A stretch of DNA of 64,000 bases from Streptomyces alanosinicus (GTDB taxonomy: Bacteria > Actinomycetota > Actinomycetes > Streptomycetales > Streptomycetaceae): NCBI RefSeq assembly GCF_014650595.1, contig NZ_BMVG01000008.1:292912-356911 (forward strand), given 5' to 3'. The notes under the pieces were generated by a model, which was not told the origin of the DNA, did not search any database, and worked only from the letters and a program-made list of their open reading frames with translations. Positions 50,391 through 57,915 of the stretch are shown piece by piece (within the stretch, counting starts at the first letter, position 1; each line of letters begins with the position of its first letter). A program made the position numbers and the translations under genes.

Positions 50391-51314
50391 ATGCGACGAG
50401 TTCTGCGACGTCCCGCGGCGTCCGTGTCCGTGCCTGGGTCCGTGTCCGTGCCTGGGTCCGGGTCCTCGGCAGCCCACCCCACGCCGAGCAGGCCGGCCGG
50501 CGTGGCGACCATGGTCGGCAGCGGTCTCGCGAACCAGACCGGCGCGGCGATCGGCGCGCTGGCCTTCCCGGTCCTCGGTCCGCTGGGAGTGGTGGCGGTA
50601 CGTCAGTACGTGGCCGCACTGGTTCTCGTGGCCGTCGGCCGGCCGCGCCTGCGCGCCTTCACCTGGCGGCAGTGGTGGCCGGTCCTGCTGCTCGCCGGGG
50701 TCTTCGGCACCATGAACCTGACCCTGTACAGCGCGATCGACCGGATCGGCCTGGGGCTGGCGGTGACCCTGGAGTTCCTCGGCCCGCTGAGCATCGCGCT
50801 GGCCGCCTCGCGGCGCCGGCTGGACGCCGGGTGCGCGGTGCTGGCGGCGGCCGGAGTCGTGGTGCTGATGCGTCCTCAGCCGTCCGCCGACTATCCGGGG
50901 ATGGGGCTCGGTCTGGTGGCCGCCTGCTGCTGGGCCTCGTACATCCTGCTCAACCGACTGGTCGGGCGGCGCGTGCCGGGCGCACAGGGCTCCGCGGCGG
51001 CCGCGTGCGTGTCCGCGGCAGCCTTCCTGCCGGCCGGGATCCTTCTCGCGCTCCGGCATCCGCCGACCGCCGGGGCCGTGCTGTGCGCGGCGGCGGCGGG
51101 CCTGCTGTCGTCGGCCGTGCCGTACCTCGCCGATCTGGTCACGCTGCGCACGGTGCCGGCCCATACCTTCGGCCTGTTCATGAGCGTCAACCCGATGCTG
51201 GCGGCCGTGGTCGGCTGGGCGGTCCTCGGGCAGGGTCTCGGGCTGCCGGAGTGGGTGGGCATCGGGGCGGTGGCCGCCGCGAACGCGGTCAGCATCGCGA
51301 CGAGCCGCACCTGA
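50391..51314 (+). CDS. EamA-family (DMT) transporter, RhtA-like
   Basis: 307-residue integral membrane protein with about ten helices in two EamA halves: LANQTGAAIGALAFPVLGPLG, GTMNLTLYSAIDRIGLGLAVTLEFLGPLSIALAASRR (the Glu-Phe-Leu-Gly-Pro motif is typical of RhtA-type exporters), and HTFGLFMSVNPMLAAVVGWAVLGQ. RhtA exports threonine and homoserine; the substrate here is unknown. The first 35 residues are a Ser/Val/Pro-rich leader partly made by an 18-bp tandem duplication, so the true start may be later, before the first helix. Divergent from the LysR gene. Confidence 0.87.
   Translation: MRRVLRRPAASVSVPGSVSVPGSGSSAAHPTPSRPAGVATMVGSGLANQTGAAIGALAFPVLGPLGVVAVRQYVAALVLVAVGRPRLRAFTWRQWWPVLLLAGVFGTMNLTLYSAIDRIGLGLAVTLEFLGPLSIALAASRRRLDAGCAVLAAAGVVVLMRPQPSADYPGMGLGLVAACCWASYILLNRLVGRRVPGAQGSAAAACVSAAAFLPAGILLALRHPPTAGAVLCAAAAGLLSSAVPYLADLVTLRTVPAHTFGLFMSVNPMLAAVVGWAVLGQGLGLPEWVGIGAVAAANAVSIATSRT
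50421..50456. repeat. 18-bp tandem duplication at EamA N-terminus
   Basis: TCCGTGTCCGTGCCTGGG occurs twice in tandem and encodes repeated Ser-Val-Ser-Val-Pro-Gly in the leader of the transporter. Confidence 0.9.
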
Positions 51315-51397
51315 CGGATCGTCACACATCCGCCGTACGGCGCCCGTCCACGAGGCGGAGCCGGGGCGGCGGGGCCGGGAGCCCGGGGCGCGGAGCC

Positions 51398-52138
51398 TCA
51401 GCGGGGCGGGCTGACCGGGGCCAGCCACAGGCCGAGTACCGCGTCCGCGAGACCGTCGGCCGCCTCCGCCCAGGTGGCCCGCGGGGTCGGGGCGCCCTCG
51501 GCGAGGGTCCGTTCCCGCTCGGCGCAGGTGTGCAGGATCAGCAGCCGGACCATCTGGCCGCGTTCGGCGCGGACCTCGGGCGGCAACTCCGGGAGATTGC
51601 GGTTCAGCCCCTCGACGGCCTGCCGCAGCGCGGGCGAGGCCATGGACTCCTCCAGCATGATCTCGTGCAGCACCGGGTCGGTCATCACCTGGGCACAGAA
51701 CCGGGCGTACCAGGTCGGGCTGCCGAGCGCGGCCAGATGCTCGGTGACGGGACGCACCAGACAGTCGACCCAGTCGCGTACGTCCCGGGAGTCACCGGCC
51801 GCCACGATTGCCCGCTCCCTGAGCGCCTCGATGCGCTCGGCATGCCGGCGGGCCACCGCACGGACCAGGTCGGCCTTGGTGCCGAAGTGATAGCCGACCG
51901 CCGCGTTGTTGCCCTGACCTGCGGCCTCGCTGACCTGACGGTCGGAGGCGGCGTACATGCCGTGTTCGGCGAACAGCCGCTCCGCCGCGGTCAGGATCGC
52001 CTCCCGGGTCGCGCCGGTCGCGGTGCGGGCCCGTTCAGGGGAACCGGGCGGTGGACACGCGTGCCGGCGCCGGGAGTGGTCGAGACCTTCAGCCGTGACC
52101 GCCGTATCCCTGCCGCTGATCGCGCCGATGCTCGCCAC
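51398..52138 (-). CDS. TetR-family transcriptional regulator
   Basis: The conserved part begins GATREAILTAAERLFAEHG, continues DRQVSEAAGQGNNAAVGYHFGTKADLVRAV (full helix-turn-helix) and has a TetR_C-type domain with SPTWYARFCAQVMTDPVLHEIML. The helix-turn-helix is complete but no ATG or GTG lies close to it: the nearest usable GTG is at 52138, giving a 247-residue protein with about 45 extra N-terminal residues and an overlap of 44 bp with the divergent ligase gene. Either translation starts at an unusual codon or the N-terminal extension is real. Confidence 0.78.
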   Translation of the reverse strand: MASIGAISGRDTAVTAEGLDHSRRRHACPPPGSPERARTATGATREAILTAAERLFAEHGMYAASDRQVSEAAGQGNNAAVGYHFGTKADLVRAVARRHAERIEALRERAIVAAGDSRDVRDWVDCLVRPVTEHLAALGSPTWYARFCAQVMTDPVLHEIMLEESMASPALRQAVEGLNRNLPELPPEVRAERGQMVRLLILHTCAERERTLAEGAPTPRATWAEAADGLADAVLGLWLAPVSPPR

Positions 52139-53084
52139 CGCCGGCACCCTGCCGCCCGCCGCCCAGGACGAGCGGTGGGCGTACGAGACCAAGCAGGACG
52201 GCCAGCGGGTGATGGTCTATCTGCCCGGCGACGGCAGTGTGCGGCTGCGCGCCCGCTCGGGCGAGGACATCACCGCGGCCTATCCCGAACTGCGGCCGCT
52301 CGCCGACGCGCTGGGCACCACGCCGGCCGTGCTGGACGGTGAGGTGCTGGCCCTCGACGAAGGGGGCCGTGCCGACTTCCAGTTGCTGCAGAGCCGGATG
52401 GGCCTCGCGCACTCCCCCGCACGGGCGGCGCGCCGAGCCGCGCGGGTGCCGGTGCACCTGGTGCTGTTCGACGTGCCCTACCTGGCGGAGTCCCTGGTAC
52501 GGCTGCCGTACGCACAGCGGCGGGCCCGGCTGACGGAACTGGGGCTTGCCGGACCGTACTGGTCGACGCCGGGTGCCGTGACCGGACACGGCGCCGAGGC
52601 ACTCGCGGCGACCAGGGAGCACGGCCTGGAGGGCCTGGTGTGCAAGCGGCTGGACTCGGTGTACGAGCCCGGGGTGCGTTCCCGCGCCTGGATCAAGATC
52701 CGGAACATGCGCGCCGAGGACGTCATCGTCGGCGGCTGGCTGCCGGGCAAGGGGCGGCTGAGCGGGCTGCCCGGCGCACTGCTGCTCGGTCAGCGCGACG
52801 CGCACGGCCGGCTGCGGTACGTCGGCGGGGTGGGCACCGGCTGGAGCGAGGCGGAGCGCACCGAGCTGGCCCGGCTGCTGGCGGCGGCCCCGAGCGCCCG
52901 CTGCCCCTTCGACCCGGCGCCCCGGATCCCGGACGCCCGCTGGGTGCTGCCCCAGGTGGTGGGAGAGGTCGGCTACAGCACCCGTACCCGGGCCGGGCTG
53001 CTGCGCCAGCCGTCCTGGCTGCGGCTGCGCCCGGATCTGACGCCGCGGGAGTCGGCGGCCGACCTTCCGGAGGGCCTCGGGTGA
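52095..53084 (+). CDS. ATP-dependent DNA ligase
   Basis: 329-residue ligase of the LigC/LigD-ligase-domain type. It opens LPLIAPMLATAGTLPP; the adenylated lysine is Lys33 in the motif KQDGQR; later nucleotidyltransferase motifs are VLDGEVLAL, FQLLQSRMG, GLEGLVCKR and RAWIKIR; the OB-fold domain follows from VGGWLPGKGRLSGLPGALLLG to the C-terminus. No Ku, primase or nuclease domain is attached or adjacent, so it is a stand-alone repair ligase. GTG at 52095. HemC follows after 42 bp on the same strand. Confidence 0.9.
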   Translation: MTAVSLPLIAPMLATAGTLPPAAQDERWAYETKQDGQRVMVYLPGDGSVRLRARSGEDITAAYPELRPLADALGTTPAVLDGEVLALDEGGRADFQLLQSRMGLAHSPARAARRAARVPVHLVLFDVPYLAESLVRLPYAQRRARLTELGLAGPYWSTPGAVTGHGAEALAATREHGLEGLVCKRLDSVYEPGVRSRAWIKIRNMRAEDVIVGGWLPGKGRLSGLPGALLLGQRDAHGRLRYVGGVGTGWSEAERTELARLLAAAPSARCPFDPAPRIPDARWVLPQVVGEVGYSTRTRAGLLRQPSWLRLRPDLTPRESAADLPEGLG

Positions 53085-53126
53085 GACCGGGCCGTCGAGC
53101 CCGGCTCCGGCGCGGAGGTCTATCGT

Positions 53127-54068
53127 GTGCGCATGCCGGTTCCCGAACTGATCCGTATCGTCTCCCGCGACTCCCCCATGGCCCTGGCCCAAGTCGAGCG
53201 GGTCCGCGCCGAGTTGGCCGTACTGCACCCGGGTGTGCGCGCCGAGGTCGTTCCGGTGAAGACCACCGGCGACAAGTGGCTCGGCGATCTGTCCAAGGTC
53301 GAGGGCAAGGGGGCGTTCACCAAGGAGGTGGACGCGGCCCTGCTGGCCCAGGAGGCCGATCTCGCGGTGCACTGCGTCAAGGACGTGCCCGCGGACCGGC
53401 CGCTGCCCGCCGGGACGGTGTTCGCCGCGTTCCTGAAGCGGGACGACATCCGTGACGCGCTGATCCACCCGGACGGCCTCACCCTGGACGAACTTCCGGC
53501 CGGCACCCGGATCGGCACCTCCTCGGTGCGCCGGGTGGCCCAACTGGCCGCCACGCACCCGCACCTGGAGTGCGTGCCGTTCCGCGGCAATGCCAACCGC
53601 CGGCTGCAGAAGCTGGCCGAGGGCGAGGCGGACGCGCTGCTGCTGGCGGCGGCAGGCCTGGCGCGGATCGGCCGGACGGACGTGATCAGCGAGGTGCTGT
53701 CGGCGGAGACGATGATGCCGCCGATCGGCGCGGGCATCCTCGCGCTGCAGTGCCGGGCGGACGACACCGAGCTGATCGACGCCGTCAGCGGGCTCGGCGA
53801 CCCGGACACCCACCGTGAGGCGACGGCCGAGCGGATGTTCCTGCATGTGCTGCAGGGACACTGCAACAGCCCCATCGCCGGCTACGCGCGCGTGGACGGC
53901 AGCGGGGAACTGTCCCTGCGGGCCTGTGTGTTCACCCCGGACGGCAAGACCCGGCTGAACGCCCACGAGTGGGCGGGCCGGCTCGACCCGGCCACCCTCG
54001 GCACCTCGGTCGCGGTGGCGCTGCTGCGGCAGGGCGCCCGGGAACTCATCGACGGCATCCCGCACTGA
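53127..54068 (+). CDS. hemC: Hydroxymethylbilane synthase (porphobilinogen deaminase)
   Basis: 313-residue HemC, which polymerises four porphobilinogens into hydroxymethylbilane. Conserved parts: RIVSRDSPMALAQVERV, VVPVKTTGDKW, GKGAFTKEVDAALLAQEADLAVHCVKDVP, GTSSVRRVAQL, FRGNANRRLQKL, and the dipyrromethane-cofactor Cys near residue 246 in LQGHCNSPIAGYA. The usual N-terminal RxSxLA motif reads SRDSPMALAQ. GTG at 53127 is eight bases after GGAGG. Housekeeping hemC normally sits in a hem cluster; here it follows a DNA ligase, so it is probably a second copy. Confidence 0.92.
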   Translation: MRMPVPELIRIVSRDSPMALAQVERVRAELAVLHPGVRAEVVPVKTTGDKWLGDLSKVEGKGAFTKEVDAALLAQEADLAVHCVKDVPADRPLPAGTVFAAFLKRDDIRDALIHPDGLTLDELPAGTRIGTSSVRRVAQLAATHPHLECVPFRGNANRRLQKLAEGEADALLLAAAGLARIGRTDVISEVLSAETMMPPIGAGILALQCRADDTELIDAVSGLGDPDTHREATAERMFLHVLQGHCNSPIAGYARVDGSGELSLRACVFTPDGKTRLNAHEWAGRLDPATLGTSVAVALLRQGARELIDGIPH

Positions 54069-54104
54069 GACGCCGGGCCGCGTACGGCGGCCCGGTGCCG
54101 GTCC

Positions 54105-54373
54105 TAGGGCCTGTCGTCAAACTCCCGTCGTCCGCCCGGAGGGCGGGCCCGGCGGGGACTGGCGCGTGCAGCTGCAAGGCGGAGGAAGGAGTCGACGGCG
54201 GGGATGCCGGACGCCCCCGCGCGAGCACAGCCGAGCGCGGGGTAGCGTCGGCGACCGACGACAACGCCGCCGGGGGTACCCCCTCTGGGGGAGTGCGTGC
54301 CACACCCCGCCGCGCTGGGGGCACCTCCCACGCCCTCAAGGCAGTGGGGGAGGGAGTTTGACGACAGGCCCTA
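54105..54373. mobile_element. Miniature inverted-repeat element (MITE) with TA target duplication
   Basis: Perfect 20-bp terminal inverted repeats GGGCCTGTCGTCAAACTCCC at 54107-54126 and, inverted, 54352-54371, each flanked by TA (54105-54106 and 54372-54373). The 225-bp interior is GC-rich with several short hairpins (GGGGGTACCCCC-like) and codes for nothing. TA duplication is characteristic of IS630/Tc1-type transposases, so the element is probably mobilised in trans by such an IS. It sits between hemC and a convergent small gene. Confidence 0.8.
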
Positions 54374-54403
54374 CGGCGCGCGGCCGCGGCTCATGCGCCG
54401 TAG
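54371..54403 (-). terminator. Possible hairpin terminator
   Basis: CTACGGCGC and its exact complement (54371-54379, 54395-54403) with a 15-base loop, downstream of the minus-strand gene ending at 54446. Its outer end overlaps the MITE end. Confidence 0.4.
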
Positions 54404-54445
54404 GGCCGTGTCAGGTCGCAGGGCCGTGCCGAGCCTGCGGGCGCG

Positions 54446-54970
54446 TCAGGCGGGGCCGGGCTCCGTCTGGTCCCGCAGGAAGGCGCTGACCTGGTGGGCC
54501 AGGCTGCCCTGGCCCGTGGCCGTCGGGGCGGCGGCCGGGGCCGGCTCCAGCACGCCGATGCCGCCCGTCCACAGCCGGCGGTCGGCCCACTCCTCCTCCA
54601 CCCGCAGCTGCACCTGCACATCCACGTGGCTCAGGGCGGCCTCGGGGGCGGCGGCGTAGACCACGGCGGTGACCCGGCGCAGCGGGTAGACGTCGAAGCC
54701 CTCGATGAACTGGGAATTGCGCCAGTCGATGAACGCGCCCTCGCCGTCGGGACCGACCCGGACGTCGATCTGGCCGTCCTCCAGGTGGATCCCGTAGTGC
54801 CGGGCACCGCGGTTCTCGACCGTCACCCGGACACTGAAGTACGTCAGGCCGGCGGCCGCGTCGTCGCGTCCCCGCGGCGGCTCGGCGGCCTCCAGACGGT
54901 GGACGCGGACCCGCAGACCGGCATGCTCGTCGTACTCGTGCCAGTCACCGACCACGTTCGGCTCGTACAC
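54446..54970 (-). CDS. Conserved hypothetical protein
   Basis: 174-residue soluble protein with an immunoglobulin-like beta pattern: LRVRVHRLEAAE, LTYFSVRVTVENRGARHYGIHLEDGQIDVRVG, RRVTAVVYAAAPE and VDVQVQLRVEEEW. This alternation resembles DUF4352-like domains, but there is no lipobox or signal peptide. The start is GTG (VYEPNVVGDW) with GAGAGGGG upstream. A good promoter (TTGACA, 18-bp spacer, TAGACA) precedes it. Function unknown. Confidence 0.72.
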   Translation of the reverse strand: MYEPNVVGDWHEYDEHAGLRVRVHRLEAAEPPRGRDDAAAGLTYFSVRVTVENRGARHYGIHLEDGQIDVRVGPDGEGAFIDWRNSQFIEGFDVYPLRRVTAVVYAAAPEAALSHVDVQVQLRVEEEWADRRLWTGGIGVLEPAPAAAPTATGQGSLAHQVSAFLRDQTEPGPA

Positions 54971-54977
54971 AGTGCCC

Positions 54978-55028
54978 CTCTCGACCTTCGAGAGCTGCTG
55001 TCTATCTGTGCTCTGAGCGCACTGTCAA
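54978..55028 (-). promoter_or_regulatory. Promoter and leader hairpin of the hypothetical gene
   Basis: On the minus strand, -35 TTGACA (55028-55023), 18-bp spacer, -10 TAGACA (55004-54999). The transcript then contains CUCUCGA-AGG-UCGAGAG (54994-54978), whose 3' arm runs into the ribosome binding site GAGAGGGG. Confidence 0.55.
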
Positions 55029-55172
55029 ATGAGCAGAATGCGCCGTGGCCAGGGGGTTCGCCCGCTTTGATCGCTGATCAAGCGCTGCCCAGGAAGTATG
55101 CGGGCGCGACGCTTCGGACGGGGTGCGCGCGCGTGCCGCACATCACGTCCGTGCCGCACGTCCCCGGCAAGA

Positions 55173-56033
55173 TCACCGGGCCAGCCGGCCGAGCAGTGAG
55201 GAGGCCGCGGCGATGCCGAGCGCGGCGGCCACCACCAGGACGGCGAAGTCGGTGCCGAGATGCGCGGGGGTGCCGAGCAGCAGCCCGCGCAGGGCGTCGA
55301 CTTGATAGCTCAGCGGGTTGACCTTGCTGACGGCCTGCAGCCAGCCCGGCATCACCGAGACGGGGTACAGGGCGTTGGAGGCGAAGAACAGCGGCATCGT
55401 GATCGCCTGTCCGAAGCCCATCAGCCGGTCGCGGCTGAGCACGATGCCGGCGATGGTCATCGACAGACAGGAGAAGAAGACGGAGGCGAGGACCACCGCG
55501 GCGCCGACGCCGAGCAGTTTCAGCGGGTTCCAGGTGAGGGCCACGCCGAGCACAGCGGCGATGACGATCACGACGATCGCCTGGATCAGCGACTTCACCC
55601 CGGCGGCGAACGCCTTGCCGGTGATCAGCGCCGAGCGCGGGGTCGGGGTGACGAGCAGCTTGTTCAGGATGCCCGCGTCGCGTTCCCAGATGATCTGGAT
55701 GCCGTAGAAGATCGCGATGAACATCGCCGACTGGGCGATGATGCCGGGCGCCATGAAGTCGATGTACGGCACACCGCCGGTGGGTATCGCCCGGATCCGG
55801 GTGAAGGTCTGGCCGAAGATCAGCAGCCACAGGGCGGGCTGGACCGCGCGGGTGTACAGCTCGGTCCGGTCGTGCCGGAGCTTTTGCAGCTCGACCGCGC
55901 ACATGGCGACGACCCGGGCGGGCAACAGACGCCAGCCGGCGCGCGGGACGGGCGGGCGAAGCAGCAGGTCGGTGCCGCTGCCGGGGGTGTGGTCAGCCGA
56001 CTCGGCGCGCGGTGCGGCGGGTGCTGCGGACAT
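55173..56033 (-). CDS. ABC-2 type transporter permease (DrrB-like)
   Basis: 286-residue membrane protein with six predicted helices (PALWLLIFGQTF, FMAPGIIAQSAMFIAIFYGIQIIW, AIVVIVIAAVLGVAL, AAVVLASVFFSCLSMTIAGIVL, and so on) and the ABC-2 signature NKLLVTPTPRSALITGKAFAAG. It forms the membrane part of a drug- or metabolite-exporting ABC system like DrrAB. The start codon lies 41 bp inside the end of the ATPase gene, so the two are translationally linked. Confidence 0.92.
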   Translation of the reverse strand: MSAAPAAPRAESADHTPGSGTDLLLRPPVPRAGWRLLPARVVAMCAVELQKLRHDRTELYTRAVQPALWLLIFGQTFTRIRAIPTGGVPYIDFMAPGIIAQSAMFIAIFYGIQIIWERDAGILNKLLVTPTPRSALITGKAFAAGVKSLIQAIVVIVIAAVLGVALTWNPLKLLGVGAAVVLASVFFSCLSMTIAGIVLSRDRLMGFGQAITMPLFFASNALYPVSVMPGWLQAVSKVNPLSYQVDALRGLLLGTPAHLGTDFAVLVVAAALGIAAASSLLGRLAR

Positions 56034-56973
56034 CGCGGAAACCTCCTTCGGAGTTGTCGTCGAGACCGCTGCCGGCGACGTGGCGGAAGACGTCCTCCAG
56101 CGTGGGCAGGGTGTCGGCGCCCTGGCGTTCGGCCAGGCCCCGGCGCAGCTCGTCCGGGGTGCCGAGGGCGCGGATGCGGCCGCGGTGCATCAGACCGACC
56201 CGGTCGCAGTACTGCTCGGCCTCGTCCATGTAGTGCGTGGTGACGAGGACGGTCATACCGGTGGCCGCGCGGACGGCGTTGATGTGCTCCCAGACGCCGG
56301 TGCGGGCGATCGGGTCCAGGCCGATGGTGGGCTCGTCCAGGATCAGCAGCCGGGGGGCGCTGACCAGGGCCTGGGCGAGTTCGAGGCGGCGGACCATGCC
56401 GCCGGAGTAGGTACCGGCGAGCCGGTCGGCGGCTTCTGTGAGGCCGACGGCGGCCAGCGCCTGGCCGACGCGCGCGGCGCGCTCGCGACGGGACACGTCG
56501 AAGACACGGGCGAACAGGGCGACGTTCTCCCGGCCGGTGAGCCCGCTGTCGGCGGACAGCTGCTGCGGGACGTAGCCGAGCAGCCGGCGCACCGCCATCC
56601 GCTCTCCGGCGGCGTCGTGCCCGAAGACGCGCACCATGCCGGCGGGGACGGGCAGGAGGGTGGTGATGCAACGGATGGCGGTGGTCTTGCCGGCACCGTT
56701 GGGCCCGAGCAGCCCGAACACCTCACCCTCACGCACGGCGAGGTCGAGCCCGTCGACGGCACGGTTGTCCCCGAAGGCGTAGACGAGCCGCGTACAGCTG
56801 ACGGCACCCCCATCCGCCTCGGGGACGGCCTCGGCACAGACGCGGGCGGTCTCGGCGGTGCCCACGGCGGAGGAGGACTCCGCGGGGGGCGTGGCGGGTG
56901 TTTCCGTGGGGGTGGCGGGACCGGCGGCCGTGCCGACGGCGTCTCCGGGTGTGTCGCGGGTGTCCCTCGTCAT
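55993..56973 (-). CDS. ABC transporter ATP-binding protein (DrrA-like)
   Basis: 326-residue ATPase. A 50-residue Thr/Pro/Ala-rich N-terminal extension precedes the domain. Walker A is GLLGPNGAGKTTAIRC (about residue 90), the Q-loop YVPQQLSADSGLTG, the ABC signature TYSGGMVRRLELAQAL, Walker B LLILDEPTIGLDP, and the switch His TTHYMDEAE, followed by the DrrA-type C-terminal segment. GGAGG lies nine bases before the ATG. Second gene of a MarR-ATPase-permease operon. Confidence 0.93.
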   Translation of the reverse strand: MTRDTRDTPGDAVGTAAGPATPTETPATPPAESSSAVGTAETARVCAEAVPEADGGAVSCTRLVYAFGDNRAVDGLDLAVREGEVFGLLGPNGAGKTTAIRCITTLLPVPAGMVRVFGHDAAGERMAVRRLLGYVPQQLSADSGLTGRENVALFARVFDVSRRERAARVGQALAAVGLTEAADRLAGTYSGGMVRRLELAQALVSAPRLLILDEPTIGLDPIARTGVWEHINAVRAATGMTVLVTTHYMDEAEQYCDRVGLMHRGRIRALGTPDELRRGLAERQGADTLPTLEDVFRHVAGSGLDDNSEGGFRDVRSTRRTARRVG

Positions 56974-57012
56974 GGTGTCTGGACCTCCGTCACGGTGTCT
57001 GGGCTTGCCTCG

Positions 57013-57636
57013 TCACGGTGTCTGGACCTCCGTCATGATCGTCGGCCTCCGCCGGTCTCCGCCGGTCTCTGTCGGCCTCCGCCGGTCTCCGCCGGTCTCT
57101 GTCGGCCTCCGCCGGTCTCCGTCAGTCTCCCCCGGTCTCCGCCGGCTTCTCTCGGCTTCCTCGGCCTCCTCGTGCAGACCGGCGGCGAGTTTGCGCAGCG
57201 CCGGCAGGGCCGCGCGCAGCGCCTCCCGGTCGGCCTCGTCGAGCCCGGACACCTGCCGGACGACCAGTTCGGCCCGGCGTCGCTGCCAGTCGCCGAGCCG
57301 TTCCTCGGCGGCCTCGGTCAGCTGCAGCCGTGCGGCGCGCCGGTCGGCGGGGTCGGTCTCGCGGAGCAGGTATCCGGCCCGGGCGAGTTGGTTGACCAGG
57401 GTCGACACGGAGTTGCCCGCCAGGTGCAGCGCCCTTGCCGCGTCCGAGATGCCGATGCCGGGCCGGGACTGGACCAGCCGCAGCAGCTCCACCTCGGCGC
57501 CCCGCAGCCGGGGCACGCTCATCCCGCCCCGCAGCCGGCGCCGGATCAGCCGCTGGATGCGCACCAGGGCGTCCGCCAGCTCTTCCGGGAGGGTCTCGGA
57601 CCCCGTTGCCGCTCGCCGCGTCGTCTCGGGTTCCAT
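57013..57636 (-). CDS. MarR-family regulator of the ABC exporter
   Basis: 207-residue MarR-type regulator: VPRLRGAEVELLRLVQSRPGIGISDAARALHLAGNSVSTLVNQLARAGYLLRETDPADRRAARLQLTEAAEERL is the winged-helix core with the DRR wing motif. After residue 160 the protein continues as DRRRPTETGG repeats encoded by a 30-bp tandem array and has no known function. It is the first gene of the operon with the DrrAB-like exporter (39 bp to the ATPase gene). A near-perfect 23-bp palindrome immediately before its start codon is the likely autoregulatory operator. Confidence 0.9.
   Translation of the reverse strand: MEPETTRRAATGSETLPEELADALVRIQRLIRRRLRGGMSVPRLRGAEVELLRLVQSRPGIGISDAARALHLAGNSVSTLVNQLARAGYLLRETDPADRRAARLQLTEAAEERLGDWQRRRAELVVRQVSGLDEADREALRAALPALRKLAAGLHEEAEEAERSRRRPGETDGDRRRPTETGGDRRRPTETGGDRRRPTIMTEVQTP
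57046..57130 (-). repeat. 30-bp tandem repeat in MarR C-terminus
   Basis: A 30-bp unit starting GGCCTCCGCCGGTCTCCGCC is present almost three times and encodes the Asp-Arg-Arg-Arg-Pro-Thr-Glu-Thr-Gly-Gly repeat. Related GTCACGGTGTCTGG repeats occur at 56,974-57,035 just downstream. Confidence 0.85.
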
Positions 57637-57644
57637 ACAAGAAG

Positions 57645-57667
57645 ATTATCTCTGCTACAGAGGTAAT
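57645..57667. promoter_or_regulatory. MarR operator palindrome
   Basis: Arms ATTATCTCTG and CAGAGGTAAT around CTA form a 23-bp palindrome with a single mismatch pair, 8 bp upstream of the MarR start codon, in an AT-rich patch. Confidence 0.65.
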
Positions 57668-57708
57668 GCCCGCCGAGCAGGTCAAGGAGAGCGCGGACCA
57701 CATGCCAC

Positions 57709-57750
57709 ATGGACACATATCCCCTATGGACACATCCCATATGGACATAT
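57709..57750. repeat. Triplicate ATGGACACAT motif
   Basis: ATGGACACAT at 57709 and 57726 and ATGGACATAT at 57741, spaced 17 and 15 bp. The last overlaps a CCATATGG palindrome (57738-57745). They lie between the divergent MarR and sigma-factor genes. Confidence 0.65.
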
Positions 57751-57915
57751 TTGTTTGATGATGTCCGTGAGGGGGAAGAGGGACGGCAGTGCTTCGGACC
57801 GGAGGCACGTCCGTGGGAGCCCGCCTCGTGGCCGGCCCCGGTACCCGTTGCCCGGTCCGAGCGCGCCTCCCGCGGTGTCTGTTTCATCCAGCACCTGCTG
57901 AGAGAGGTGCGCACC

